Below are positions 1 to 8,799 of a DNA stretch of 64,000 nt, in pieces. Each line of letters starts with the position of its first letter. Positions within the stretch are counted from its first letter, which is position 1. The notes beneath the pieces are model-generated. The model made no database searches, was not told the DNA's origin, and saw only the letters and a program-made list of their open reading frames with translations. Origin of the DNA: Pseudomonas mendocina (GTDB lineage: Bacteria; Pseudomonadota; Gammaproteobacteria; Pseudomonadales; Pseudomonadaceae). The stretch covers positions 3,162,001-3,226,000 of the forward strand of contig CP148074.1 in the NCBI GenBank assembly GCA_037482215.1, written 5' to 3'. A program made the position numbers and the translations under genes.

Positions 1-317
1 GGGACTGCAAGGTGCTGATCGCCTTCCGTCTCAACGACATGAAGATCGATCCGTACATCCGCACCAAGGGTGAACGCGCTGGGGAACCGGCCGCAAGCCT
101 GGAATCGACGCTGATCCACATCGGCCTGATCAAGATCGACGGCACCAAGGTCTATCCGACGAGCCCCGCGCAAGCCGAGACGCCGCCAGCCCAGGACGCA
201 TCCGCGTCCGAAGCCGAGGACGCCGACCCCGCTGCCGATCAGCCTGCCGAGCCCGCCGAGCGCGAGCCCGAAGGTGAAGTCGAGAAGCAGGAGCCGGCAT
301 TGGCTGCTTCGTTCTGA
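1..317 (+). CDS. STY4534/DUF3577 family ICE replication-associated protein (3' part)
   Basis: The reading frame is open from base 3 and has no start here, so this is the C-terminal part of a gene that begins upstream of the window. The visible segment (about 105 residues) has the conserved end of DUF3577 proteins, with FRLNDMKID and a TKGERxGE stretch followed by LIKIDGTKVY. It ends in a low-complexity Ala/Glu/Pro-rich tail. DUF3577/STY4534 proteins are carried by SPI-7/PFGI-1-type ICEs and are linked to element replication; their biochemical role is unknown. A hairpin with a T-run follows the stop codon. Family assignment rests on recognition of this C-terminal motif and position in the ICE. 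Confidence 0.7.
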   Translation, partial: DCKVLIAFRLNDMKIDPYIRTKGERAGEPAASLESTLIHIGLIKIDGTKVYPTSPAQAETPPAQDASASEAEDADPAADQPAEPAEREPEGEVEKQEPALAASF

Positions 318-321
318 TCGG

Positions 322-348
322 CAAGGCCCTCGCGGGCCTTGTCGTTTT
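322..348 (+). terminator. Possible Rho-independent terminator after the DUF3577 gene
   Basis: A seven-base stem, CAAGGCC pairing with GGCCTTG around a six-base loop, is followed by GTCGTTTTCC. It lies 5 bases after the stop of the DUF3577 gene and before the ribosome-binding site of the next gene. The T-run is short, so it may be a weak terminator or an attenuator. Confidence 0.5.
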
Positions 349-371
349 CCCAATCGCTAAGGAGAACCATC

Positions 372-1070
372 ATGGCAGCCACATCGGCATCCGAGAAATC
401 GGTCTCGCCCATCGTCGTCCCCGGCCAGCTCACGCTGCGCACCATCCGCGGCAAGAACGGCCCCTTCACGGTCGGTCGCCTCGCCACGCACCTGGGTACC
501 TTCGAGGTCAAGGACCCGGAGCTGGAGCAATACCCCGAAGGCAAGTACGACGGGGAATTCATCATCAGGTACATCTTCCCGAAGTCCTACCCGGTCGGTG
601 GCGGCATGCGCTTCGAGATCCGTGCCAGCCTGGACGGGATGACGCTCTACGACATCGACAAACTGAGCCGTGACGAGGCACGCAGCTTCGCCACCCAGGA
701 CGTCGATCCGCTCGATGAAGAGCTGGGCGCGCAGCCTGCAGTAACGCCGGCAACACCGGCCAAGACTGCCAAAACGTCCAAGCCCGCCAAGCCCGCACCC
801 GTGCAGGCATCCACGGATCCGCTGGTCGATACCACGCCCTTCGGCGTGGATGCGCCGACGCCCGCTGCGGCAACTGCTCCCGGCAGTACCGAAGATGGCG
901 ACGCCGCGCTGTTCAGCTTGCTCTGGCCACTGGGCGAGTCCGTGAAACTGGATTCGACCATCGACCGCCGCACCCTGCGCGCGCAGATCGTCCGCCTGGG
1001 CGAACTGGGCTACGCGCTGGACTTCAAGACGCAGGAGTGGAGCCGCCAGGCCGAACTGCAACCTGCGTAG
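372..1070 (+). CDS. DUF3275 family ICE protein
   Basis: This 232-residue protein matches DUF3275, a family found almost only in conjugative elements, with unknown function. The conserved N-terminal domain (about residues 15-115) contains TIRGKNGPFTVGRL and a DGEFIIRYIFP segment; the middle is Ala/Pro/Lys-rich linker, and the C-terminal 55 residues form a second small domain (TIDRRTLRAQIVRLGELGYALD). The start at 372 is chosen because AAGGAG lies 8 bases upstream; an upstream ATG in the same frame at 339 has no such site and would lie inside the terminator-like hairpin. It lies between DUF3577 and further ICE hypothetical genes, the usual order in this ICE class. Confidence 0.75.
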   Translation: MAATSASEKSVSPIVVPGQLTLRTIRGKNGPFTVGRLATHLGTFEVKDPELEQYPEGKYDGEFIIRYIFPKSYPVGGGMRFEIRASLDGMTLYDIDKLSRDEARSFATQDVDPLDEELGAQPAVTPATPAKTAKTSKPAKPAPVQASTDPLVDTTPFGVDAPTPAAATAPGSTEDGDAALFSLLWPLGESVKLDSTIDRRTLRAQIVRLGELGYALDFKTQEWSRQAELQPA

Positions 1071-1161
1071 TACTGGACACCGCATCTGCGGTGTTCATCC
1101 ACCCGCCGGGGGTCTTCCCCACCGGGGAGGCTTCTGGCTCAATTTTTCCAGGAGGCCTCTC

Positions 1162-1569
1162 ATGGGCTGGTATTTCTCACCCCAATCGCGGTCTGAACTG
1201 ATCGCGGAGTTGATCGCACCGCAAGAGACCGAGCGCGCCAGCGTCAAGGTCATCGCCCACGCGCTGCGTGGCAACGTCCTCTGGTCCGTTGTGCAAGTGA
1301 CGGCCAAGGCCGAAGGCGTACACCGTGATCTCGCACCGGGCCAGTCCCTGCGCACCATCCGCTGCGATCTGCTGGAACGCAGCGGCAGCCAGTGGGGCTA
1401 CAAGCCGCTGGACGAATCCATGCACCCGTACTACTACTCGTGCCCGCTGTCCTATCTGAACCTCGCACCGGAGCAGTCCGCCGACTGGCGTGCAGGCGTT
1501 CGCGCTTACCACGCACGGCGGCGCGCACCCAAGGCGACCACAGCCCCAGCTACGGCGCTGACGGCCTGA
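1162..1569 (+). CDS. Conserved ICE hypothetical protein (DUF6927-like)
   Basis: A 135-residue protein without signal peptide or membrane segment. It begins MGWYFSPQSRSELI and has a central YYSCPLSYLNLAP stretch; this resembles a small conserved family (DUF6927-like) seen on ICEs and plasmids that has no known function. A good ribosome-binding site (CCAGGAGG) lies 7 bases before the ATG. Its neighbours are other maintenance-block genes of the same ICE, each preceded by a similar GC-rich leader. The family name is given with moderate confidence only. Confidence 0.6.
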   Translation: MGWYFSPQSRSELIAELIAPQETERASVKVIAHALRGNVLWSVVQVTAKAEGVHRDLAPGQSLRTIRCDLLERSGSQWGYKPLDESMHPYYYSCPLSYLNLAPEQSADWRAGVRAYHARRRAPKATTAPATALTA

Positions 1570-1651
1570 ACCAGAGCGTTTTACTTCCACCCCAAGGGGC
1601 AGCACTTGCCCCTGCGGGCGGTGCTGTTCCCGTTCATCCGAGGACACCACC

Positions 1652-2302
1652 ATGCCCGCAAACACTTCTTCCACCACGCTGTACCGCATCGACGAATGCC
1701 CGGACGTGATGGCCGACGCTTGCGTCGGCGATGACCAGGGCAACCTGATCTTCCTGTCGATCTGGGCGCGGGACACCGCCGTCCAGCAGTTCCTGGCTCG
1801 CCTGACCCTCGGGCGCGACGAGCAGGGGCTGGAGCAGTTCCACCTCATCACCGACCAGGACGGTAGCGTCCCGGTGTTCGTCGGCAACGTCGATCGCCTG
1901 GAAAAGCGCATGACCCGCGCCTACCGGCGAACGCTGTTCGGTTCGCTGTCCAACGTGTGGCTGTTCGATCGGCGCTGCGTCAAGCCCGACAAGGCCAACG
2001 CCAGCGCACTGGCATTGCTGCCCCGCGATAGCGACCACCGGCTTGACCGCCTGTGGACGTTGGTGCAGGACACCTGCCCACTGCCATTGCTCGACCACTG
2101 GCGCGAAACCGTGCTGGAACTGCTGCAAAGCCGCGAGATGCTGACCCGTCTGCCATTCGCCCTCGGGCCTTTAGTGGGCCATCGGCTCGCCATCGACGTG
2201 CCGGCGCTGACCCAGGCGCTCGGCTCGCTGATCCGCAGTGACGTGCTCACCGCCTATCCCTATCCGGCCAAGATTTGGACGCCGGAAACGGTAGCGGCTT
2301 GA
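1652..2302 (+). CDS. Conserved ICE hypothetical protein
   Basis: A 216-residue soluble protein that I do not recognise beyond its place in the ICE maintenance block. It has no clear catalytic motif, signal peptide or transmembrane helix. Its codon use and GC content match its neighbours, and a purine-rich site (CGAGGAC) lies 8 bases before the ATG. Coding is supported by the long uninterrupted frame, by the co-directional neighbours 80-90 bases away on each side, and by the leader sequence in front of it that resembles those before the adjacent genes. Confidence 0.6.
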   Translation: MPANTSSTTLYRIDECPDVMADACVGDDQGNLIFLSIWARDTAVQQFLARLTLGRDEQGLEQFHLITDQDGSVPVFVGNVDRLEKRMTRAYRRTLFGSLSNVWLFDRRCVKPDKANASALALLPRDSDHRLDRLWTLVQDTCPLPLLDHWRETVLELLQSREMLTRLPFALGPLVGHRLAIDVPALTQALGSLIRSDVLTAYPYPAKIWTPETVAA

Positions 2303-2366
2303 CCCACCTGCGCAGGCACGCCAAGGCGCGCCTTCTCTATTCATCCCCGCCAACCAGGAGACTTCC

Positions 2367-3488
2367 ATGGCTCTCATGTTCCCGCGGCTCGCCCGCAATT
2401 TCGTGAAGAACGGGTACTTCCCGACCGACGAACCGACGCTCGAAAGAGCCCTCAATGCACTGATGCCCAGTGCGCCTGAATCCAATGGGCCGATGTGCAT
2501 CCTCGATCCCTGCGCCGGCGAAGGCGTGGCAATCGCCGAAGCTGCTCATGCCCTCGGGCGCGAGCAGGCCAGGGCGTTCGCCGTCGAGTTCGACGCAGAG
2601 CGGGCGCGCCATGCCCGCAGCCTGGTCGATCACTGCCTGCACGCGGACCTGATGGACACGATGATCTCCAAACAGTCCTTTGGGCTGCTCTGGCTCAATC
2701 CGCCGTATGGCGACCTGTCCAAGGATGTCAACGGCAACATTGGCTATCAGGGTCAGGGCCGTGCCCGCCTCGAAAAACTGTTCTACCAGCGCACGCTGCC
2801 CCTGCTGCAGTACGGCGGCGTGCTGGTCTTCATCGTCCCCGGCTACGTGCTCGACGCGGAGCTGGTTGGCTGGCTGACGCGCCACTACACCGATCTGCGC
2901 ATCTACCGAGCGGTGGAAACGCAGTTCAAGCAGGTGGTGATCTTCGGACGGCGGGTGCGCCAGCGTGAGCAGACGCCCGATGGCGTCAAGGCCGTGCGCA
3001 ATCTGCTGCTGCAGGTTGGGCTTGGCGAAGTCGAAGCCGAGGAGCTGCCGAGCGAATGGCCGTTCCTGCCGTACATCGTCCCCACCAGCCCGGCGGAGCC
3101 GGGGCATTTCTTCCGCGTGACGATGGAGCCGGAGCAGTTCGCCGATGAGGTTGGCAGGCTGCAAGGCCTCTGGCCGTCGCGGGATACCCAGTTGGGGGCC
3201 GCGCAGCAGACGCTGCGTCCACCGGCGCGGGCCTTGTCCCACTGGCATCTCGCCCTGGCTTTGGCTGCGGGCGCGATCTCGGGAGTCGTGCAATCCAAGA
3301 CGGGGCGCGTGCTCGTCGTCAAAGGTGACACCCACAAGGACAAGACGCTCCAGCGGGAATTCACCGAACGCGAAGACGGCTCGATTGCCGAGACGCGCAT
3401 CCTCACCGACAAGTTCGTTCCCGTCATCCGCGCCTGGGACATGACGCCGGGTTCCGCCACGCGGGGCGAGGTGTTGACCATCCGCTGA
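2367..3488 (+). CDS. DUF6094-type class I methyltransferase-like protein
   Basis: A 373-residue protein with a Rossmann-type methyltransferase core. Motif I appears as DPCAGEGVAIAEAA (about residues 48-61), an acidic AdoMet-binding strand follows (AVEFDAER), and the catalytic NPPY motif is intact at about residue 111 (LNPPYGDLS). These are the features of N6-adenine DNA methyltransferases, and DUF6094 proteins are regular ICE residents. There is no matching restriction enzyme next to it, so it may protect or mark the element rather than form a restriction system. A ribosome-binding site (CAGGAG) precedes the ATG. The DNA substrate and target site cannot be read from the sequence. Confidence 0.72.
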   Translation: MALMFPRLARNFVKNGYFPTDEPTLERALNALMPSAPESNGPMCILDPCAGEGVAIAEAAHALGREQARAFAVEFDAERARHARSLVDHCLHADLMDTMISKQSFGLLWLNPPYGDLSKDVNGNIGYQGQGRARLEKLFYQRTLPLLQYGGVLVFIVPGYVLDAELVGWLTRHYTDLRIYRAVETQFKQVVIFGRRVRQREQTPDGVKAVRNLLLQVGLGEVEAEELPSEWPFLPYIVPTSPAEPGHFFRVTMEPEQFADEVGRLQGLWPSRDTQLGAAQQTLRPPARALSHWHLALALAAGAISGVVQSKTGRVLVVKGDTHKDKTLQREFTEREDGSIAETRILTDKFVPVIRAWDMTPGSATRGEVLTIR

Positions 3489-3502
3489 TCGTTTCTCCAC
3501 CG

Positions 3503-3590
3503 CCGACGGTTCGCCGTCGATTTTTTCCACCCACCGGGGTCCAGTCGCCCCGATGGGGTGCCGCGGCCCTTCCATATCAAGGAGCCTTCC
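3503..3590 (+). repeat. Repeated leader, copy 1, with UUCG hairpin and T-run
   Basis: This intergenic stretch starts with CCGACGGTTCGCCGTCG, a six-base-pair stem closed by a TTCG tetraloop, then a run of T. It continues with CCGGGG and TCGCCCCGATGGGGTG, a second hairpin, before the ribosome-binding site. A close copy precedes the helicase gene at 4324-4412, with the same distance (86-87 bases) from the first hairpin to the start codon. The first hairpin looks like a terminator for the methyltransferase gene. Confidence 0.7.
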
Positions 3591-3902
3591 ATGGCAGCCC
3601 AAGCACTTTCCATCAGCCAGACACCGAGCCTGCGCTTCTCGCCCGGCCAGGTGGTCATGACCTGCGGCGTCGATGACCTGGTCCAACAGGGCCGGCTCAA
3701 CCCGATTCCGTATCTGCGCCGCCACTTCGGTGGCGACTGGGGCGACCTCGACGACAGCGACAGGCGGCAGAACGATGCCGCGCTGAAGTCCGGCGAGGAT
3801 CGTCTGTTTTCTTCCTACCAGGTCGCACCCGGCCTGAAGCTCTGGATCATCACCGAATGGGATCGCAGCGTCACCACGCTGCTGCTGCCCAGCGAGTACT
3901 GA
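3591..3902 (+). CDS. Small ICE protein, paralogue A of a tandem pair
   Basis: A 103-residue soluble protein of unknown function. Its core, from the LNPIPYLRRH stretch through GDWGDLDDSD to the ITEWDRS segment and the terminal LLPSEY, lines up along its full length with the protein encoded by the next gene. The pair therefore arose by tandem duplication. Members of this family occur on ICEs and plasmids and are sometimes labelled plasmid-related protein. The start at 3591 follows CAAGGAG by 6 bases; an in-frame ATG at 3558 has no such site. No catalytic motif is visible. Confidence 0.65.
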   Translation: MAAQALSISQTPSLRFSPGQVVMTCGVDDLVQQGRLNPIPYLRRHFGGDWGDLDDSDRRQNDAALKSGEDRLFSSYQVAPGLKLWIITEWDRSVTTLLLPSEY

Positions 3903-3971
3903 TCTTCTCCAACGCGGGGCCACCGACACCCCGCAAGGGTGCCGTAGCCCCTTCACTCAGAAGGAAGCCAC

Positions 3972-4277
3972 ATGACATCCAACCAACATGACAAGCACCG
4001 CCGCAAACGGCTGTTCGAGATCGGTGCACTGGAGTTCAGCGAAGGCGTCGAACGCCTGATGAACGAAGGCCGGCTCGATCCCATGCCGCTTTTCGAACGC
4101 CACATGCGTGGCGACTGGGGCGACGTCGCAGATAACCAATGGCAACAGAACAACGCTGCGTTGGAGTCTGGCGAACGCCTCGATTCGTTTTACGTCGTCA
4201 CCCGTGACCTGAGCATCCGCATCTTCACCGAAGCAGATCGCAGAGCGACCCGCATCGTGCTGCCGTCCGAGTACTGA
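3972..4277 (+). CDS. Small ICE protein, paralogue B of a tandem pair
   Basis: A 101-residue protein with the same architecture as the gene just upstream: DPMPLFERHMRGDWGDV, then an N-containing loop, an IRIFTEADR segment and the identical C-terminal LPSEY. Sequence identity is moderate, so the duplication is old. Function is unknown. A ribosome-binding site (AGAAGGAAG) lies 6 bases before the ATG. The short space between the two copies carries a GC-rich hairpin of the same kind as the leaders around it. Confidence 0.65.
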   Translation: MTSNQHDKHRRKRLFEIGALEFSEGVERLMNEGRLDPMPLFERHMRGDWGDVADNQWQQNNAALESGERLDSFYVVTRDLSIRIFTEADRRATRIVLPSEY

Positions 4278-4323
4278 CCGCGAGTTGTCACCGTAGGCCG
4301 CGAGCGCCTGCACTGTCCAACCA

Positions 4324-4412
4324 CCGACGGTTCGCCGTCTATCTTCCCATCACGGGGCATGCCATCGCCCCGCTGGGGTGGTGCATGTCCCATTTTTCTT
4401 TGGAGCATCACC
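4324..4412 (+). repeat. Repeated leader, copy 2
   Basis: Second copy of the leader found at 3503-3590. It has the same GACGGTTCGCCGTC hairpin, then CACGGGG and TCGCCCCGCTGGGGTG, and ends 87 bases later at the helicase start codon. The T-run after the first hairpin is interrupted here (TATCTTCC), so this copy should terminate less well and could instead shape the leader of the helicase mRNA. Confidence 0.65.
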
Positions 4413-6692
4413 ATGTCCCTCGATCTCGACACCACCGCCAACGATTCAGCGCCCGTACAGGACGAACTGCTCGAAGCGGAATCCAACCCTCTCACCCTGA
4501 GCCTTCAGGATTTTGTCGGCGAGTTCGGCGACGAACTGCTCGACTCTCTCAACCGCGCCAACCCGCCGGTCTATGCCGGTCAAGCACAGGCGCAGCGACA
4601 ACTCGTCGTCGCCAGCCTCAAGCGCAAGTTGTTCCAGGCCCAGGCCGACGTTGTCCATGCCGCCGCCGAGCTGCTGGTCGATCAAGGCGAGCGCGCTGCG
4701 ATCGTCAACGGTGAAATGGGCTGCGGCAAGACGACCGTCGGCATCGCCACGGCCGCCGTGCTCAACGCCGAAGGCTACCGCCGCACCCTGGTGCTTTCGC
4801 CACCCCACCTGGTTTACAAGTGGCGGCGCGAGATCCAGGAGACGGTGGCCGGCGCCAAGGTCTGGGTGCTCAATGGCCCGGACACGCTGGTCAAGCTCAT
4901 CAAGCTGCGCGAGCAGTTGGGTGTGCAGCCCACGGGCCAGGAGTTTTTCATCCTGGGCCGCGTCAGGATGCGGATGGGGTTCCACTGGAAGCCGGTCTTC
5001 ACCCAGCGGCGCACCCGCCACGGCGACGTGGCAGCCTGCCCGGACTGCGGCACGCTCATCACCGACCTCGACGGCGAGCCGGTCAACCCGATCTCGCTCG
5101 AAGCCGAGGAGTCCCGCAGGAAGTGCAGCCACTGCGCCGCGCCCCTGTGGACGCTGATCCGCCCGCGCAGCCTGTCCGGCAGTGACCAGTCCTCGGTCGT
5201 CCTCAAAGCCTTGAAGCGCATCCCGACCATCGGGGAGGTCACCGCGCAGAAGCTGATGCAGAAGTTCGGTGACGGCTTCCTGGCCTCGATGCTGGGCGAC
5301 AACATCCATGAGTTCATCAACCTCATGGATGGCAACGGCGAGCTGGTGTTTTCCGACCGTCAGGCCACGCGCATGGAACGTGCGATGGCCAACATGGAGT
5401 TTGGCTTTGGCGAAGGCGGCTACCAACCGTCCGAGTTCATCAAGCGCTACCTGCCGCAAGGCACGTTCGACCTGCTCATCGCCGACGAGGCGCACGAGTA
5501 CAAGAACGGTGGCAGTGCCCAGGGCCAGGCCATGGGCGTGCTGGCGGCGAAGGCTCGCAAGACCTTGCTGCTGACCGGCACGCTGATGGGCGGCTATGGC
5601 GATGATCTGTTCTACCTGCTGTTCCGGGCGCTGCCTGGACGGATGATCGAAGACGGCTACCGCCCGACCACGAGCGGCAGCATGACCTCGGCTGCGATGG
5701 CGTTCATGCGCGATCACGGCGTCCTCAAGGACATCTATTCCGAGAGCACCGGCACGGCGCACAAGACAGCCAATGGCACCAAGGTATCGGTGCGCACGGT
5801 CAAGGCTCCCGGCTTCGGCCCGAAAGGCGTCTTGCGCTGCATCCTGCCGTTCACGATTTTCCTCAAGCTCAAGGACATCGGCGGCAACGTCCTGCCGCCG
5901 TATGACGAGGAGTTTCGTGAAGTCCAGATGGACGTGGCGCAAGCTGCGGCCTACCGCGATCTGGCGGGTCGGCTGACCGCAGAGCTGAAACAGGCTCTGG
6001 CGCGACGCGACACGACCTTGCTGGGTGTGGTGCTCAACGTGCTATTGGCCTGGCCGGATTGCTGCTTCCGGTCGGAGACCGTGGTGCATCCGCGCACGCG
6101 CAACACCTTGGCGTTTGTCCCGGCTCAGTTCAATGAGTTCGAGATCAGCCCCAAGGAGCGTGAGCTGATCGACATCTGCAAGCAGGAGAAGACACAGGGC
6201 CGCAAGGTTCTGGCCTACACGGTCTATACCGGCACGCGCGACACCACGTCGCGCCTGAAGGGGCTGCTGGAGCAGGAAGGATTCAAGGTGGCGGTACTGC
6301 GCGCAAGCGTGGATGCCAGCCGCCGCGAGGACTGGATCGCCGAGCAACTGGACCGGGGCATCGACGTGCTCGTCACCAATCCCGAGCTGGTCAAGACGGG
6401 GCTGGACCTGCTGGAGTTCCCGACGATTGTGTTCATGCAAAGTGGCTACAACGTGTACTCGCTCCAACAGGCAGCACGCCGCTCCTGGCGCATTGGGCAG
6501 AAACAGCCCGTGTGCGTGATCTACCTCGGCTACGCCGGTTCCTCGCAGATGACCTGCCTGGAACTGATGGCCAAGAAGATCATGGTCTCGCAGTCCACCT
6601 CGGGCGATGTGCCCGAATCGGGGCTGGATGTTCTGAACCAGGACGGTGATTCCGTCGAGGTCGCACTGGCCCGGCAGTTGGTCACCGCCTGA
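4413..6692 (+). CDS. SNF2-like DEAH-box helicase of the ICE maintenance block
   Basis: A 759-residue superfamily 2 ATPase. Walker A is MGCGKTT at about residues 102-108, the DEAH box is IADEAHEYK at about residue 358, and the C-terminal helicase lobe ends with the arginine-finger region (QQAARRSWRIGQKQPV) typical of SNF2 proteins. Between motifs I and II are two CxxC pairs (ACPDCG and KCSHCA, about residues 209-245), which suggest a zinc ribbon. Such helicases are standard in this ICE block and are presumed to act on element DNA during replication or transfer. The start at 4413 follows TTGGAG; an in-frame ATG at 4359 lies in the leader. A strong terminator follows. Confidence 0.78.
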   Translation: MSLDLDTTANDSAPVQDELLEAESNPLTLSLQDFVGEFGDELLDSLNRANPPVYAGQAQAQRQLVVASLKRKLFQAQADVVHAAAELLVDQGERAAIVNGEMGCGKTTVGIATAAVLNAEGYRRTLVLSPPHLVYKWRREIQETVAGAKVWVLNGPDTLVKLIKLREQLGVQPTGQEFFILGRVRMRMGFHWKPVFTQRRTRHGDVAACPDCGTLITDLDGEPVNPISLEAEESRRKCSHCAAPLWTLIRPRSLSGSDQSSVVLKALKRIPTIGEVTAQKLMQKFGDGFLASMLGDNIHEFINLMDGNGELVFSDRQATRMERAMANMEFGFGEGGYQPSEFIKRYLPQGTFDLLIADEAHEYKNGGSAQGQAMGVLAAKARKTLLLTGTLMGGYGDDLFYLLFRALPGRMIEDGYRPTTSGSMTSAAMAFMRDHGVLKDIYSESTGTAHKTANGTKVSVRTVKAPGFGPKGVLRCILPFTIFLKLKDIGGNVLPPYDEEFREVQMDVAQAAAYRDLAGRLTAELKQALARRDTTLLGVVLNVLLAWPDCCFRSETVVHPRTRNTLAFVPAQFNEFEISPKERELIDICKQEKTQGRKVLAYTVYTGTRDTTSRLKGLLEQEGFKVAVLRASVDASRREDWIAEQLDRGIDVLVTNPELVKTGLDLLEFPTIVFMQSGYNVYSLQQAARRSWRIGQKQPVCVIYLGYAGSSQMTCLELMAKKIMVSQSTSGDVPESGLDVLNQDGDSVEVALARQLVTA

Positions 6693-6743
6693 TTTCCACG
6701 CCATCGTCGGCCTAGCGCCGCCGGCTCACTCATTTCCACCTTG

Positions 6744-6783
6744 CAGCCATGCCCACGCTTACGTGGACATGGCTGTGCTTTTT
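6744..6783 (+). terminator. Rho-independent terminator after the helicase gene
   Basis: CAGCCATG pairs with CATGGCTG eight bases per arm, and an inner CCACG/CGTGG stem extends it around a CTTA loop; TGCTTTTTCTT follows. It lies about 50 bases after the helicase stop and separates the ICE maintenance block from the oppositely oriented cargo operon. Confidence 0.8.
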
Positions 6784-6829
6784 CTTATCCCAACAAGTTC
6801 CATGAACGCCAACAAGCGCAGAGCAACTG

Positions 6830-8794
6830 CTACCGGCTGGTTCTGGCAAGCTTTGTAAGATCGCTTGGTCTCTTGCGCCGACCGGGAATCTTGACAATTA
6901 GGATAAACCGCGACTGATCCTCGCCTGAGCGATGAACGCGGCGAGCCTCAAATAAACTCGTCAAATGCGGGGTGCCTTCGCGGTTGGGTGTCGCCAAGTC
7001 GAGCACCAACAGTACGCCTAATCGGATGCTGACGTTCTGGTAGTCCGCCGTTTGTGCTGCATATGACTTAAAAAGCGCATCGAAAGAACAGTCCTTTTCC
7101 TCACGTTTCACCTCGACAACGAGACGTTCTGGGCCAGACTTCAGACGTATATCGGCTCTGCCACTCGCAATGTTTGTCGGTTCAAGGTCGCTCCCTGCTG
7201 CATACGTTGCCACCCAGCGAAAAAAGTCCTGCTGTAGTTCATCCTCGTGAGGCAGTGAACCATCATCGCGTTCGAAGAGATAGGCGCCAGTTGGGTCATC
7301 GCCCTTAGTCAATTCCAGACGATTGAAAATAAAACGAACCAACCAGAGAAGCACGGTATCGAAGAGACGTGCCCCGTTCGTGTTCGCGCTGTAGTCGGAG
7401 TGCCCACGAACTTCGTTACAGCAGCGCTCTATGACATCGGCTTCGGCACTTGTCATGTTGGAAAGTTGCAGAGATATGGCGTTCGCGACTACACCCAGAA
7501 GGACATTCCTCTGTTCTTCTGGAATGCTGGACCCTGCGATGATGGCGGCGAGCCGGGCCCGTTCATTCGCCGCCTCAGGAGGGTTTTCCCGACCGCCTGA
7601 CTGTTCAACGAAGGCATCAATCTGTGCAATCAGATCCTGCGCTTCCGCAATCCATTCATGGGTCGCGTTTTGCTGGAGCCACATGCGAACTTGATGCACC
7701 TGTCCGGCCCGAGTGGCGACACTTGCACGTATTCGAGGCCTGACCATCGCTTCGACGCCACCGTGCTGATCTCGACGCAAGATCGATCGACTTGCGCTGT
7801 ACACCGACAGGAGACCTTCCTCGATGACAACAGCCGGTTCCCACCAACTCGGTTCGTCAAGTGCGCCTGCCAGTCCCGCAACAGCACTGGCCAACACACT
7901 CCAACACACCGCTTCGGTCTGCCTCGCCCCCAGCCACGGAGGGCCGGAACCTCCGGACCAGGCGTGGAGCTCGAACGCATGCTGCTGAACGCGAGTGCTT
8001 ACGACACTGATCGATGCGCTTGCGGCCCCGCTGTGGAAGCTCAGGAGTAGGTCGAGGCCATCGAGGTACAAGCTGGCTTCAGGATGGTGATCAGACACTC
8101 CGTCGGACTCTCCAAACCAGTCTCTGGCGTCACGGAATGCCGTGACTGCCGCGTTGCTGTCCCCTCTATCCATGGCTTCAGCAAGAGCCGCCATTCCCAA
8201 CTCGAATGCTGCCTCGGGCCGGACCGCTTCGAGTTGGGCGAGTTTGTGCAAAACCTCGACCAACTCCTTGTCACGCCAGTGCGAAAAAGCGACACCGACA
8301 ATCTTGGCGGCCCGCCGCAGGAACTCTGTATCGTCGCTTGGCGCAAGACCGAGGAAGAAGTCCAGTAAGCGAAGTTGCCAGCGCCTGTTGTCTCCGGCCC
8401 AGCGAAACGCGCCATCAAGCGCCGCGCCGCGCGATAGCCCAGAGAGCGAATGGTCGCCGGTTGCGGCCTTTGCAAGGAAGAGCATGAAGCAACACTCATC
8501 TCCGTCGTCCGGCAGCGGGCGATGATGTTCTAGGATATCGACCGCTTCAAGGAGTACGAAATCTGTTGTTGCGACCTCCAATAGATCGTGCAGGACGCCT
8601 TTGTACACGTCCCGATCTGCTGTTTTTGCATCGTTCCACCCCAACACAAGCGGGTGAAGCAGTTCGGGCATCATGGGCGTGCTACCGAGCGATCGTGCTG
8701 CCGACGCAAGCTTCGTGATCCCGCCAAGATCTTCCAACTGCCAGTCCCGCCCGCTCTTCACGGCCTCTATAAGTTCTGCTTCAATCGGATGCAT
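6830..8794 (-). CDS. Large helical protein with C-terminal PD-(D/E)XK-like nuclease motif (putative effector)
   Basis: A 654-residue protein, last gene of a three-gene operon. Most of the chain is predicted helical without a recognised family and could act as a sensor or scaffold. Near the C-terminus (about residues 546-565) is GRADIRL, about ten residues later LVVEVKRE, the D...ExK arrangement of PD-(D/E)XK nucleases, preceded by an acidic helix (PHEDELQQDFF). I infer a DNA-cutting effector. The ATG at 8794 is preferred, with GGTGA just upstream; a GTG at 8806 overlapping the upstream stop is possible. It follows the ATPase gene by a few bases, so the two are translated from one mRNA. Confidence 0.6.
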   Translation of the reverse strand: MHPIEAELIEAVKSGRDWQLEDLGGITKLASAARSLGSTPMMPELLHPLVLGWNDAKTADRDVYKGVLHDLLEVATTDFVLLEAVDILEHHRPLPDDGDECCFMLFLAKAATGDHSLSGLSRGAALDGAFRWAGDNRRWQLRLLDFFLGLAPSDDTEFLRRAAKIVGVAFSHWRDKELVEVLHKLAQLEAVRPEAAFELGMAALAEAMDRGDSNAAVTAFRDARDWFGESDGVSDHHPEASLYLDGLDLLLSFHSGAASASISVVSTRVQQHAFELHAWSGGSGPPWLGARQTEAVCWSVLASAVAGLAGALDEPSWWEPAVVIEEGLLSVYSASRSILRRDQHGGVEAMVRPRIRASVATRAGQVHQVRMWLQQNATHEWIAEAQDLIAQIDAFVEQSGGRENPPEAANERARLAAIIAGSSIPEEQRNVLLGVVANAISLQLSNMTSAEADVIERCCNEVRGHSDYSANTNGARLFDTVLLWLVRFIFNRLELTKGDDPTGAYLFERDDGSLPHEDELQQDFFRWVATYAAGSDLEPTNIASGRADIRLKSGPERLVVEVKREEKDCSFDALFKSYAAQTADYQNVSIRLGVLLVLDLATPNREGTPHLTSLFEARRVHRSGEDQSRFILIVKIPGRRKRPSDLTKLARTSR

Positions 8795-8799
8795 GTTGG

